Below are positions 48,043 through 57,049 of a stretch of 64,000 bases of DNA, one piece after another; position 1 is the first letter of the stretch; each line of letters opens with the position of its first letter. Both the position numbers and the translations under genes were made by a program. Under the pieces are notes generated by a model. The model had not been told where the DNA came from. It saw nothing but the letters and a program-made list of their open reading frames with translations, and did not search any database. The DNA is from Candidatus Aquidulcis sp. (lineage in GTDB: Bacteria > Chloroflexota > Anaerolineae > UBA4142). The stretch is taken from positions 85,921 through 149,920 of the forward strand of contig DYJA01000006.1 in NCBI GenBank assembly GCA_020723345.1, in the 5' to 3' direction.

Positions 48043-49026
48043 GTCTCCGTATCCGCGCGGATGCGACTTGTGCCACTGCCACGCGGAGCCGACAATCGTT
48101 TCCAAATCGGAATGACGTGGTTGCCAGCCGAATTCTTTTTGCAGACGCGATGAATCCGCGACGAGTTCATCCGGATCGCCGGGGCGGCGCGGCGCGATCT
48201 GAATTTCGAAATCGATGCCAGTGACGCGGCGCACGCTCTCGGCGATCGCGCGATTGGAAAAGCCGCGTCCGGTTCCGACGTTGTACGCGTCGGTCGCGTG
48301 CCCGCGCGTCAACGCGTCGAGCGCGCGCAGATGCGCGTCGCACAGATCGATGACGTGAATGTAATCGCGGACGCAGGCGCCGTCGCGCGTTTTATAGTCG
48401 TCGCCAAAAAGCAAAAACGGTTTGCCGTTTTGCGCGGCGTGCAGCGCGAGCGGAATGATGTGCCCTTCGTCCGGGTGATCCTCGCCGAACGCGCCGTCGA
48501 GCGCCGCGCCGCACGCGTTGAAATAGCGCAGACTGATCGCGCGCAGCGGCGTCGCCGCGCCGAGCCAGTGCAGAACTTTTTCGATCAGATATTTCGATTC
48601 GCCGTACGGATTGATCGGCTGCTTGGGGTGATCGTCGGGAATCGGCACCTGGGTCGGGTTGCCATAGATCGCCGCCGACGACGAAAAGACGAGGCGCGTA
48701 ACGTTCGCCTGGAGCATCGCGCTCGTCAGTCGGATCGTCTTTTCGACATTGTTCCGAAAATACTTGAGCGGATTCTCGACCGATTCTTTGACCGCGATGT
48801 ACCCCGCAAAGTGAATCACCGCGTCGAACTTTTCACGCGCAAAAAGATCGTTCAGAAATTTTTCGTCGCCGATGTCGCCGACGCGCAACGGCACATTCGC
48901 GGGAATTGCCGCGCGATGTCCATTCTCCAGCGAATCGGCAACGACCACCTCCATTTTGTTTTCGAGCAACTGCCGCACCATCTGGCTGCCGATGTAACCG
49001 GCACCGCCGGTAACAAGAATTTTCAT
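48037..49026 (-). CDS. galE: UDP-glucose 4-epimerase
   Basis: A 329-residue short-chain dehydrogenase/epimerase. NAD motif VTGGAGYIGS at the N-terminus, the catalytic pair as SSSAAIYG and Y-x3-K (PYGESKYLIEKVL), then YFNACGA and YNVGTGRGFSNRAI complete GalE. It interconverts UDP-glucose and UDP-galactose for glycan synthesis. Cotranscribed with the GT4 gene that follows. Confidence 0.95.
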   Translation of the reverse strand: MKILVTGGAGYIGSQMVRQLLENKMEVVVADSLENGHRAAIPANVPLRVGDIGDEKFLNDLFAREKFDAVIHFAGYIAVKESVENPLKYFRNNVEKTIRLTSAMLQANVTRLVFSSSAAIYGNPTQVPIPDDHPKQPINPYGESKYLIEKVLHWLGAATPLRAISLRYFNACGAALDGAFGEDHPDEGHIIPLALHAAQNGKPFLLFGDDYKTRDGACVRDYIHVIDLCDAHLRALDALTRGHATDAYNVGTGRGFSNRAIAESVRRVTGIDFEIQIAPRRPGDPDELVADSSRLQKEFGWQPRHSDLETIVGSAWQWHKSHPRGYGDR

Positions 49027-49075
49027 GAAGGACCTTTCCAGCTGATACAGGACGACTGACGATCCATTACGCGAA

Positions 49076-49684
49076 TCATCGTCGCAACTCTGCCCGAACC
49101 CCCCAAAAGGCGCTGTAGATCAATCCGCTGATATCGAGGACGATCAATCCGGCTTCGAGGAACGTGATCACATGTGCTGCAGACCATGTGACGAACAAAA
49201 ATGCAAAGAGAGACAACAGCGCGGCCAGCAAGGGCAAGCCATAGTTCGCTCCAGCAATAGGCACGAACAGTATTCCAAGGAATTTATCCTTCCGTAATCG
49301 AACCGGGCTTTTGCCCGCCAGTTCCCAGCTCATGATTTCGCTGAAATCACGATCGTGCTTGGAGGCGGATAATTCGGTTAGGATCGCTTGGATCCGCGGG
49401 ACGACAGACTTTTGCAGGTACTGCCCCATATCCAAGACAAGATAAACATACCTGAGTTGCGCCCAAGCCAACAGATAAAAGAATATTGGAGCGATGAGAA
49501 AGAGAACGGTCACCTGCGATTGAATAACATACGGAGCCGCAGCGATCAGAATTCCGGCAGAGGTTAATGTGAGAGTAGCAATTTGCCGGCCGGACTCGAG
49601 GTTCGAGACGATCTCCGCTTTAAGTTGACGGTATTCTTCGAGAGGTGTACCGAGTTCGATCTTGAGATGCTCATCTTGGTTCAT
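49076..49684 (-). CDS. Hypothetical membrane protein
   Basis: A 202-residue protein with four probable transmembrane helices (TSAGILIAAAPYVI, VTVLFLIAPIFFYLLAWAQLRYVYL, YGLPLLAALLSLFAFLFVTW, FLEAGLIVLDISGLIYSAFW) and charged intervening loops. Base composition is lower in GC than its neighbours. No family recognised. Confidence 0.7.
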   Translation of the reverse strand: MNQDEHLKIELGTPLEEYRQLKAEIVSNLESGRQIATLTLTSAGILIAAAPYVIQSQVTVLFLIAPIFFYLLAWAQLRYVYLVLDMGQYLQKSVVPRIQAILTELSASKHDRDFSEIMSWELAGKSPVRLRKDKFLGILFVPIAGANYGLPLLAALLSLFAFLFVTWSAAHVITFLEAGLIVLDISGLIYSAFWGVRAELRR

Positions 49685-49717
49685 TGCGTCCCCCCGGATG
49701 TCTTTCGGTTTCCCATT

Positions 49718-52063
49718 TTATTTCAGCCATGTAAGGGCTGTCATTTTCAGCGCGTCAAACAGTTTGAGCGCGCTAGCGTCACAGTAGTTTAGATCGTATT
49801 CGTTCGTCGCAATGGTTTGCCGATCGACCCGCAAAGCAAAGAGTAATTCGTTGGTCTGTTCACTCAGCTGTATACTCAGAGTGCCTAGATTTTCAACGGC
49901 GTTCGGTCCAACTTCTACGCGTGAAGAAAACACGCACGCGCCGTTTTGGGTACCGACGACGTCGCCGCGTATTGTGTTCAACGTGTCGTTGATCAACCAC
50001 AGGGCACCGCGCACGCGCTCGCCGCGCGAACGTATTTTCAGTTCATAGTCCAACGAAATGAGGATAGGATTATACACCTGCTTAATTTTGTGATAGCCGC
50101 TTTTAGGCTGCCCGGCATAATCCACCACACTCCAGTTGATCGAGGGCCATGGCTCATTGAACTGCCAGAATGAACAACCGCCGATGCGTTGACGGTTTCG
50201 CCGCGCGTGTTCGATCGCCACCTGTAACCCGCGCAACTGCGCCATTTGTGCGGCTTCGACAAAGTCCTCCAACGATCCAGCATCCGGGTTGATCGCGTGG
50301 GCATAACGCCACAATTTAGCCAGTTCCGCATTGTGATATTCCCACATTTTTCCCGGCGGCCACAACCGGTCGGGCGGCAGGAAACGCGCGAGCGCCGCCG
50401 GAGAAGGTGGAGCTTGAAGCCCAAATTCACCGAAGAACGCGGCTTTGTCCTTGCGATATTCACGGGTGTTGAAATATCCGTGCCACACTCGCCAATTATG
50501 ACTCTCGCCGGCCGATGGCGATACAGGTTTGAATGGACGCGTCCCATCGTTGGTTGCAACGACTTGATCCAGCGCCTTGACGAGGTGAGCGTTGCGGTAC
50601 GGATTGAATTCATTACCACCGCACCACACGACGAGTGAGGGATGATTCCGCAGCGCGCGCACGATCGCGTCACATTCCGCATGCACGAGTTTGAGATAGG
50701 TTGGATCACGCGGAAATATGGCAAGCAGGTTGGCAGAAAAAGGAAACTCCTGCCAGACGAGAATGCCCAACTCGTCGCACAGATCGTAAAACGCGCGCTT
50801 TTCGCGCAAACCGCCGCCCCAGACGCGCAAAAAGTTGATGTTCGCGTCGCGCGCTTGTTGGAGCCGCGCCGCGTAATCGTCGCGCGTGAGCCGCGCGGGA
50901 ATCGCGTCGAGCGGCACCCAGTTCGCGCCGCGCAAAAATTCGCGCTGCCCGTTGATCACAAATTGCCACGGCTCGGCGGTGATCGGCGCGTGGGGCACGC
51001 GGGCAAGCGAAAAGTCGCGGATGCCGAAAGTGGTAGTACAGGAATCAAGAACGTCATTCGTCATTGCGAGCGCAGTTTGCGAAGCAATCCCCAAATCGCG
51101 AATTGGAGATTGCTTCGTCGCTCCACTCCTCGCAATGACAATATCCATTTCGTATAAATTCGGTTCGCCGCGATCCCAAGGGTTCCACAAACGCGCCTCC
51201 GGCAAATCGAATTCGACTTCGCGCACCTGCGTCCCGCGCGCCAAATTCAAATCGAATGTGTATGACCGCGCGTCATCGGCAAAGTTCTTGCCGCGCACGT
51301 TGCAGACAACGCGCGCATTTTGCACACGATCTGAATCGAGCAACAAGATCACCTGCACGCGCGCACTCTCGAATTTTGAATTTTGAATTTCGAATTTCGA
51401 TTTCACCCACACATCTTCAACGAACACCGACCGCGCGATCACGACTGATGCGTCATCCCAAATGCCGCATGTCCGCAAGCGCGGCGCAAAGTCCCAGCCG
51501 AATTGCATCTGACATTTCAGGGTCGCGTAACGATCGGGGAATGGCTCGCTCGGCGACGTGTAGAGCGGCTTGACGAGGCGCGCCCAGAGTTGCTGCGCGA
51601 GCGTGCGCTTGAGTTTGGGGAGCGCGGCGGAACCCCAGATGCGAACGGCGAGTTGCGATTTCTGATTTTCGATTTTCGATTTTCGATTCGGCAGTTCGAT
51701 AATTTGCCGCGAGAACATTCCAGTGTGTCGCGCGAGTTGTTTGCCGTTGAAGAATACCGCGCTCTGGTAGTCAATGCCGTCGAAAATCAGAAACGCGCGC
51801 TCGTCTTTTTCCAGATCGAGATCGAGATCGCGGACGTACCACCAATCGCGCGTGTCAATCCATTGCGACGCTTCGTTGTTGTCCGCGAAAAACGGCTCGT
51901 CGATTTTGCCCGCGCGCAAAAGATCGAGTCGCACGTCGCCGGGGACTCGCGCGGGTAGCCACTCGGTCACGTCGGCGAGATCGTTCACGTCGGAAAATTG
52001 CTTTTGCGCGACGGAGCCGAAACGCCAGTTGGAATCGTTGAGCGGAATGATTTTGCGCGTCAT
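49718..52063 (-). CDS. GH2 family beta-mannosidase-like glycosidase
   Basis: A 781-residue cytosolic glycosidase. The N-terminal sugar-binding domain (WYVRDLDLDLEKDERAFLIFDGIDYQSAVFFNGKQL), an immunoglobulin-like domain and a TIM barrel follow. The acid/base Glu is in VVWCGGNEFNPYR, the nucleophile in KAAFFGEFGLQAPPS. The order and GEFGLQ motif fit beta-mannosidase or exo-glucosaminidase. Three segments are encoded by dispersed repeats: around SKFEIQNSKFESA, NRKSKIENQKSQ and IARSGATKQSPIRDLGIASQTALAMTN. The ATG at 52063 lies on the start of the conserved region. Confidence 0.88.
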   Translation of the reverse strand: MTRKIIPLNDSNWRFGSVAQKQFSDVNDLADVTEWLPARVPGDVRLDLLRAGKIDEPFFADNNEASQWIDTRDWWYVRDLDLDLEKDERAFLIFDGIDYQSAVFFNGKQLARHTGMFSRQIIELPNRKSKIENQKSQLAVRIWGSAALPKLKRTLAQQLWARLVKPLYTSPSEPFPDRYATLKCQMQFGWDFAPRLRTCGIWDDASVVIARSVFVEDVWVKSKFEIQNSKFESARVQVILLLDSDRVQNARVVCNVRGKNFADDARSYTFDLNLARGTQVREVEFDLPEARLWNPWDRGEPNLYEMDIVIARSGATKQSPIRDLGIASQTALAMTNDVLDSCTTTFGIRDFSLARVPHAPITAEPWQFVINGQREFLRGANWVPLDAIPARLTRDDYAARLQQARDANINFLRVWGGGLREKRAFYDLCDELGILVWQEFPFSANLLAIFPRDPTYLKLVHAECDAIVRALRNHPSLVVWCGGNEFNPYRNAHLVKALDQVVATNDGTRPFKPVSPSAGESHNWRVWHGYFNTREYRKDKAAFFGEFGLQAPPSPAALARFLPPDRLWPPGKMWEYHNAELAKLWRYAHAINPDAGSLEDFVEAAQMAQLRGLQVAIEHARRNRQRIGGCSFWQFNEPWPSINWSVVDYAGQPKSGYHKIKQVYNPILISLDYELKIRSRGERVRGALWLINDTLNTIRGDVVGTQNGACVFSSRVEVGPNAVENLGTLSIQLSEQTNELLFALRVDRQTIATNEYDLNYCDASALKLFDALKMTALTWLK
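51052..51140. repeat. In-frame TCATTGCGAGCG palindrome inside GH2 gene
   Basis: GTCATTGCGAGCGCAGTTTG and GAAGCAATC pair with GATTGCTTC and CTCGCAATGAC. The 90-base element is translated in the immunoglobulin-like region of the enzyme. Confidence 0.8.
51370..51403. repeat. In-frame GAATTTTGAATTTTG repeat in GH2 gene
   Basis: Four GAATTT units, read on the minus strand as KSKFEIQNSKFE. Confidence 0.75.
51656..51689. repeat. In-frame GATTTTCGATTTTC repeat in GH2 gene
   Basis: Four GATTTTC units, read on the minus strand as NRKSKIENQKSQ. Confidence 0.7.
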
Positions 52064-52067
52064 TATA

Positions 52068-52094
52068 GCCACAGAGAACACAGAGAGCACAGAG
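52068..52094. repeat. CACAGAG half element
   Basis: GCCACAGAGAACACAGAGAGC lies 5 bases upstream of the GH2 ATG on the opposite strand, leaving only a short leader between the methyltransferase and GH2 genes. Confidence 0.7.
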
Positions 52095-52098
52095 ATTT

Positions 52099-52836
52099 TT
52101 ACGGTTTGATACACACAAACATCGGCGCGTTGAACGGTGCTTCGATCAACGTCACCTGAAAGCCAACCTCTTGCAACAGGTCGCGCCAGGTCTGCAATGG
52201 GAAAATACCGCCGAGATGATGGTCGGTTTCGATTTCGAGTTTGCCGGCGCGGTGAATCAGCCACACGCACGCGTATTCGTACGTCGTGTCGGTCGGATCG
52301 GGATCGTAACTGTTCTCGAAGAACGCGATGTCCATATTGTCGCGCGCGTAGGTCGAGCATTTCGTTTCATTCTGGCGAAAGCGTTCGCGCGTGGTTTCCG
52401 CGTAGGTGCAGAAAACACCGCCCGACTTGAGATGCGCGAACGCGGTAAAAAACGCCGCGCGCAAATCGTCTTCGGTGAGCATATAGTCAATCGAATCGGC
52501 GATCATCACCGCGTCGAACATTTTGCCGAGCCGCGCGTCGCGCATATCGCCGACGCTGTACGCGATTTCTGGATTCAGCCGCCGCGCGTTCGCGAGCATA
52601 TTCTCGCTGATGTCCACACCCGTGATGGCAAAATATTTCTTGAGTGTATAATCGTTTTTGCCGCCACCGCAACCCAGGTTGAGCAATGTCCTGGCTTGGA
52701 TCCGCGAATACTTTTGGATCGCGCTGACAAACTCTTCCGCTTCGGCGAGCCAATCCTCTTCGTCCGGTTGTCCCATCAGGGGCCATAGCCACGCGAGATC
52801 GCCGTACATCCGTCGTTCGTCGGTAGTGATCTTCAT
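52099..52836 (-). CDS. SAM-dependent methyltransferase
   Basis: A 245-residue class I methyltransferase. Motif I LLNLGCGGGKNDYTLKKYFAITGVDISENMLANARRLN, then YSVGDMRDARLGKMFDAVMIADSIDYMLTEDDLRAAF, give the SAM-binding core. The C-terminal half has alternating beta strands (EYACVWLIHRAGKLEIETDHHLGGIFPLQTWRDLL) as in methyltransferases with sugar or small-molecule substrates. The start at 52836 is the ATG nearest to homology; an in-frame ATG about 13 codons earlier is possible. Substrate unknown. Confidence 0.88.
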   Translation of the reverse strand: MKITTDERRMYGDLAWLWPLMGQPDEEDWLAEAEEFVSAIQKYSRIQARTLLNLGCGGGKNDYTLKKYFAITGVDISENMLANARRLNPEIAYSVGDMRDARLGKMFDAVMIADSIDYMLTEDDLRAAFFTAFAHLKSGGVFCTYAETTRERFRQNETKCSTYARDNMDIAFFENSYDPDPTDTTYEYACVWLIHRAGKLEIETDHHLGGIFPLQTWRDLLQEVGFQVTLIEAPFNAPMFVCIKP

Positions 52837-52921
52837 AGAATTTTCGCTTACCCCTTGTTGGCGCAGCAGCGACATTCCTGCGCTGACGAATTCGTTTATT
52901 CGTTCGCGCAGCGATTCGTTG

Positions 52922-55300
52922 TCACCACATCGCGACGACGCGCGTCGCGCCGCGCGGCAAACGCACCGCGTTGCCGACAATTTCGATGTTGTCCACATCG
53001 CCGCCCGCGTCGCGCAACGCAAATGGCAAATTCCACTCGATGTACTCCGGCGCGGCGCGCCAATCGCCGTTGACAACGAGCGTCGCGTTGCGTTCGCCAA
53101 ATGCCATCGTGAAATTCACTTTACCAAAGTACGTCGGCGCGTCTTCAACTTTGATCACATTCATCTCGGCGCACCAATCTTCAGGCAACGCGGGCGTGAG
53201 GACGAGACGATCGCTTTCTTCGAACAGCAGCGCGTTGCGAACGGCGAGCAGAAAATCGGCGAGCGCCCAGCCGTGATGTCCGTCGCCCATGCCGCCGCGC
53301 CGCGTGCGCGGGTGAATGCCTTCCGCCCACGTGAACGTCGGCGACGCGTGCCGCAGAACCCAGTCGATCGTTTTCCACGCGCTCGCGTCGCGTTGAAGCA
53401 ACAAGCACTGCGCGACATGCAGCGACAAGTACGTACCGAACGCGGCATGACCGACATGATTAAAATACGCGTCTTCCATCCATGCGATCTCTTTCAGCGC
53501 GGCAAGCGTGTCGACGATGCGCGGATCGCGCGCGTCGAACAAGCGCAGCGGATAAAGCGCGACGAGCGAGCCGATCATCCCCGCGTCGAGGCGGCGGTAC
53601 GGCGACGCGGGCATCGCGGCGCGACCGATCCGCGCGGCGACCTGCGTGAGCGACGCGTCCACGTCCGCGCGAAACGATTCGAAATTCGCGCGCAATTTTT
53701 CCGCGTCCGATTTTTGTCCCAGCCATTCCGCCGCACGCGCGGCTTCGCGCAAACCCGCGAGTCCCCAGAAATCGTCCCAGTAAAAATAGTCGCTGGGTCC
53801 GAGATGCTCCGCGCTGGGACCGGGAGGGAGCAAGCCGTGATGCGGGGCGTGTCGCGTGTTGCGTGTTGCGTGACGCGTCTGTTGGCGTTTGGAATTTATC
53901 CACGACGCCATTTTCAACAGCGACCAATAATCGCGCGCGAGCAAATTCGTGTCGCCGCTGAGCCGCGCGTGTTCGACCATCGCCCAAATCGCCGCGCCAT
54001 TTGAATCCCACTCACTTTCAGTCGCGTACGCGTATCCGTCTTTTTGCACGCGGCGCGGAAACTTGTCGATGACCTGGCGCGCCTCGTCGGGATAACCCAG
54101 TTTGTCGAGCGCGTTCAGCAAGTACGCCGCGTCGCGCAACCAAAACTGATGATACGTGAACGGACCCGGCGTGATCGTGTCGCCGTCGTGCAGCAAAAGC
54201 AAGAATGCTTTGTTCGCGTCGAACGCAGCTTGCAGTTTTTCGTCGGGAACACGAACGCGCATTCCGCGCGATAAATTCTCGCGCCATTGCGAAACTATTT
54301 GCCCGCGCCAATCGAATTTTGAATTTTGAATTACGAATTTCGAATCCGGCGCTTCGTCGTCGTCGAGTTCTTCGCGTTCCATCGGCATCAGCGCGGTCAG
54401 CGTCTTGCTTTCGCCCGCGCCGAGTTCGAGATGATACGCGGCGACCGCGGTCGCGAGTCCTGCGTCGCAGTGGACGCGCGTTTTGCCGTTGAGGTGCGGC
54501 AGCGCGAGCGCGACATCGCCGTCGGCAAAATTGCTGCACGCGATTGCGTTGGGTGAAGATAGAAGTACGCCGAGTGCATGGTTGACGAGAAAGGCGTGTT
54601 GCGTGTTGCGTGTTGCGTATGCGATGTCGCGGACGAGCGCGACGCCTTCGGGATTGAAGGGGCGGATGGAGAGATAGAGTGTTGCGTGATGCGTGACGCG
54701 TGAGTGATTCGTGACGGTGATTTGTTCGACGACGAATTCGCGCGCGTCTTGCTCAACCGCGAATGCTTCCAACTGCACGCGCAAATCGTTCGCCTGAAAT
54801 GTTGTGACGACGATTGGCAAATTTTCGTGGAGCGCTTGTTCGATTTGCGCGTCGGTGAGGCGCGACGGCGCGCAGAGTTTGCCGTCGACCGCGCACCACG
54901 CGTCGAGCGACCAGCCGTCGAACCACGGCGTCGCGAGTCCGCGCGGATCGACAATCGCTTCGCGCGCGCGGCGCGGATTGCCGATCATCGTCCAATCGCG
55001 GCGCGTATAGTTGATCGTGTAAAGATTGAAACCGCGCGGCAGAAACCCAGGATCGCGCGGATCGAATTGGCGTTCCGCCCAGTGCGGCAAAATCCAATCG
55101 CGATTCGTCGGAAAAAATTTGTTGTTGTGCCAGCCGCGCAGGACGAGCCGCGCGCCGACCGGAATCAATTCGGCGGGAAACGGCAGCGCGGTTTCGGCGC
55201 TGCGCCCGACGCGCGCGCTCGCGAAAAAATAATCGAGCGCGTCGCTCGGAACGTGGAAACGCGCGGCAAGAAATTCTCCAAGCGATTCGGCGAATGACAT
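52922..55300 (-). CDS. Glycogen-debranching/amylo-alpha-1,6-glucosidase-like protein
   Basis: A 792-residue (alpha/alpha)6-barrel glycosidase with an N-terminal beta-sandwich. The block DGDTITPGPFTYHQFWLRDAAYLLNALDKLGYPDEARQVID, with the acidic WLRDAAY, is typical of amylo-alpha-1,6-glucosidase/trehalase-like hydrolases; TWAEGIHPRTRRGGMGDGHHGWALADF follows near the C-terminus. Substrate is not certain. Four regions are repeat-encoded: THHATLYLS, YATRNTQH, SKFVIQNSKFDWR and TRHATRNTRHAPHH. The ATG at 55300 is preferred over one four codons upstream. Confidence 0.82.
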   Translation of the reverse strand: MSFAESLGEFLAARFHVPSDALDYFFASARVGRSAETALPFPAELIPVGARLVLRGWHNNKFFPTNRDWILPHWAERQFDPRDPGFLPRGFNLYTINYTRRDWTMIGNPRRAREAIVDPRGLATPWFDGWSLDAWCAVDGKLCAPSRLTDAQIEQALHENLPIVVTTFQANDLRVQLEAFAVEQDAREFVVEQITVTNHSRVTHHATLYLSIRPFNPEGVALVRDIAYATRNTQHAFLVNHALGVLLSSPNAIACSNFADGDVALALPHLNGKTRVHCDAGLATAVAAYHLELGAGESKTLTALMPMEREELDDDEAPDSKFVIQNSKFDWRGQIVSQWRENLSRGMRVRVPDEKLQAAFDANKAFLLLLHDGDTITPGPFTYHQFWLRDAAYLLNALDKLGYPDEARQVIDKFPRRVQKDGYAYATESEWDSNGAAIWAMVEHARLSGDTNLLARDYWSLLKMASWINSKRQQTRHATRNTRHAPHHGLLPPGPSAEHLGPSDYFYWDDFWGLAGLREAARAAEWLGQKSDAEKLRANFESFRADVDASLTQVAARIGRAAMPASPYRRLDAGMIGSLVALYPLRLFDARDPRIVDTLAALKEIAWMEDAYFNHVGHAAFGTYLSLHVAQCLLLQRDASAWKTIDWVLRHASPTFTWAEGIHPRTRRGGMGDGHHGWALADFLLAVRNALLFEESDRLVLTPALPEDWCAEMNVIKVEDAPTYFGKVNFTMAFGERNATLVVNGDWRAAPEYIEWNLPFALRDAGGDVDNIEIVGNAVRLPRGATRVVAMW
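53838..53880. repeat. In-frame ACGCAACACG-type repeat
   Basis: GCGTGTTGCGTGTTGCGTGACGCG, translated as TRHATRNTRHA in the glucosidase-like protein. Confidence 0.75.
54311..54347. repeat. In-frame AATTTTGAATT repeat
   Basis: Units GAATTTTGAATTTTGAATTACGAA, translated as SKFVIQNSKFD in the glucosidase-like protein; the peptide nearly equals that in the GH2 enzyme (SKFEIQNSKFE). Confidence 0.75.
54594..54620. repeat. In-frame ACGCAACACG-type repeat
   Basis: GTGTTGCG units, translated as YATRNTQHAF in the glucosidase-like protein; the same octapeptide is found in the SAM hydrolase. Confidence 0.8.
54680..54716. repeat. In-frame ACGCATCACG-type repeat
   Basis: GTTGCGTGATGCGTGACGCG, translated as SRVTHHATLY in the glucosidase-like protein. 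Confidence 0.65.
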
Positions 55301-55353
55301 CGGCGACCTCACACACGAGCATTTTACACGAGAATCGGCGCGGCAACAAATAT

Positions 55354-55382
55354 TTGTGCAAAAAGATAAAGTGCGTTATAAT
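55354..55382 (+). promoter_or_regulatory. Promoter of the 55464-57472 gene pair
   Basis: TTGTGC (55354-55359), 17 bases, perfect TATAAT (55377-55382); predicted start near 55389, giving a leader of about 75 bases. Confidence 0.78.
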
Positions 55383-55400
55383 AGGATACGGAATGATTTC

Positions 55401-55442
55401 GACGTATCGTCACGTGTTTGAGTGCGTCTGTGACGATACGTC
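55401..55442 (+). promoter_or_regulatory. Perfect inverted repeat in the 5' leader
   Basis: GACGTATCGTCAC (55401-55413) and GTGACGATACGTC (55430-55442) are perfectly complementary with a 16-base loop. They lie 12 bases after the predicted transcription start and 22 bases before the ATG. The repeat could be an operator or an RNA hairpin control; it has no T run, so it is not an ordinary terminator. Confidence 0.6.
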
Positions 55443-55463
55443 ATATTTTGACAAAGGGCACTG

Positions 55464-57023
55464 ATGGCAAGTTCTGATTTTTGGAGTGTGATCGGCACGA
55501 CTTCCCCCGACATCGAACGCGCGTACGCGTTTTTGTTGGAACGCGGCAACGCCGCGTCGAGCCGCGAGATCGCGACGCATTTGATCGAATGGCACATCCG
55601 CGCGGAAGAAAAGCGTTTGGCGGAAGCCGCCGCGCGCCGCGCGCCGATTTATCAACCGAAAGAAACTTTTGCGATCGGCCAGCATTTGATTTTTTCCGCG
55701 CTGGACAATCGGGAAGGTGTGATAACCCAGGTTCGCGCGAGCGACAATCCCAGGATCGCGCCGTTCCAGGTCGTCACCGTCAACCTCGAAGGAGAATCTG
55801 CGCCGCGCGAATTTGCGACGGCGTACACCGCGCCGCACGTCTTGAATCAGGATCCCGCCGCGCGCGCTGAATTGATGATGCCGCCCGCCGAAGCGATCGC
55901 GCAGTACGGCGAAACGGTGCGCGCCGCGCTCGTTCAGCGGCTGAGCGCGGACAAGGAATTTGTGCGCCTGGACGACGGCTGGTTCCTGCGCGGTTTGCTC
56001 CCCGAAATTCACGCCGGCTATTTGAATCTCGCCGAAGCCGCCATCGAGCAATCGAATGACGCGCTCCGCACCACGGACTTGCTCAAGATTTTCGAATTCC
56101 CCGACAGCATCAAGAAATCGGCGGCAACCTTCGCGCTCAATGTCGCGCTGGCAAACGACGCGCGATTCGAGGACGTGGGACCCAGCAACGATCCGCGCTG
56201 GTTCTTGACGCGGCTCGAACCCAGCGAAGCGCGCGAGCGTCCGCGCATCTTGGAAGCCGCGCCCGCGCGAAAATTCAGTTTGCCGAGCGAACTGGAAACG
56301 ATCGCGGCGGAATTGCACGACGAAGCCGATCTGAACGGCGACGCGAACAGCGCGCCGTCAACGCCGCGCGATGAAATCACATTGATTCTGACGTATCCGC
56401 ATCGCCGTGCCGGCACGTTACCTCTGACGCCGTCGGTGCGCGCGCTGCTGCCGGCGTTTGAGCGTCCACGCTTGCAGATTCATTTCGTGGACGCGACGAC
56501 CCAGGAAAAATTCGCGGGCTATGCCGTCAAGGATGGCTATTATCTGGCGGGCTTGACAAATTGGTTCAACGCGCGCAAGTTGTCGCCGGGCGCGTACATC
56601 GCGCTCAAGCGCGGCGGCAATCCGTTGACGCTGGTGATCGATTATCAGGCGCAGCGCGAACGTGGCTTGTGGGTGCGCGTCGCGCGCGGCATCAATGGAC
56701 AATTGACTTTTTCGCAAGAGAAACGCCCCGTCGCGCACAAGTCCGACGAGGAGATGCTGATCGTCATCGGCGATCCGCTGGGCTTGGAAACGGCGGCGCA
56801 AAAAGCGCGCGAGCAACATTCGCTTGCCGCGTTACTCGAAGAAATTTTTCCCGAACTCGCAAAACTGAGCGGCGCGGGACGCGTTCACGCCAAAACGCTG
56901 TACAGCGCGGTCAATCTGATCCGCCGCGCGGGACCACGCGCCGTGCTGAGCGCGCTGACCGAAAGCAGCGCATTCTCCTCCGTCGGCGGCGGCTATTTCG
57001 TCCTCAACGAAACACGTCGCTAA
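55464..57023 (+). CDS. Uncharacterised 519-residue protein
   Basis: A soluble protein without signal or membrane segments. Visible parts: an N-terminal winged-helix-like stretch (PDIERAYAFLLERGNAASSREIATHLIEWHIRAEEKRL), a beta-rich segment (FAIGQHLIFSALDNREGVITQVRAS), a second helical module (LVRLDDGWFLRG-like FVRLDDGWFLRGLLPEIHAGYLNLAEAAIE), and a C-terminal beta/alpha part (GDPLGLETAAQKAREQHSLAALLEEIFPELAKL, GGGYFVLNE). No family recognised. A dedicated promoter with a leader hairpin and a following zinc-type protein suggest a two-gene unit. Confidence 0.7.
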   Translation: MASSDFWSVIGTTSPDIERAYAFLLERGNAASSREIATHLIEWHIRAEEKRLAEAAARRAPIYQPKETFAIGQHLIFSALDNREGVITQVRASDNPRIAPFQVVTVNLEGESAPREFATAYTAPHVLNQDPAARAELMMPPAEAIAQYGETVRAALVQRLSADKEFVRLDDGWFLRGLLPEIHAGYLNLAEAAIEQSNDALRTTDLLKIFEFPDSIKKSAATFALNVALANDARFEDVGPSNDPRWFLTRLEPSEARERPRILEAAPARKFSLPSELETIAAELHDEADLNGDANSAPSTPRDEITLILTYPHRRAGTLPLTPSVRALLPAFERPRLQIHFVDATTQEKFAGYAVKDGYYLAGLTNWFNARKLSPGAYIALKRGGNPLTLVIDYQAQRERGLWVRVARGINGQLTFSQEKRPVAHKSDEEMLIVIGDPLGLETAAQKAREQHSLAALLEEIFPELAKLSGAGRVHAKTLYSAVNLIRRAGPRAVLSALTESSAFSSVGGGYFVLNETRR

Positions 57024-57049
57024 CTGAACCCTGGATACTGAATACTGAA
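57023..57049. repeat. GGATACTGAATACTGAA direct repeat
   Basis: Short tandem units between the 519-residue gene and the next ATG, of the kind seen in the other dispersed repeats. Confidence 0.45.

Noticed and set aside
48005..48082. 26-codon N-terminal extension of the GT4 glycosyltransferase
   Set aside because: It reads through the GGACAAATTT palindrome and the end of galE; the family N-terminus begins at ATG 48004.
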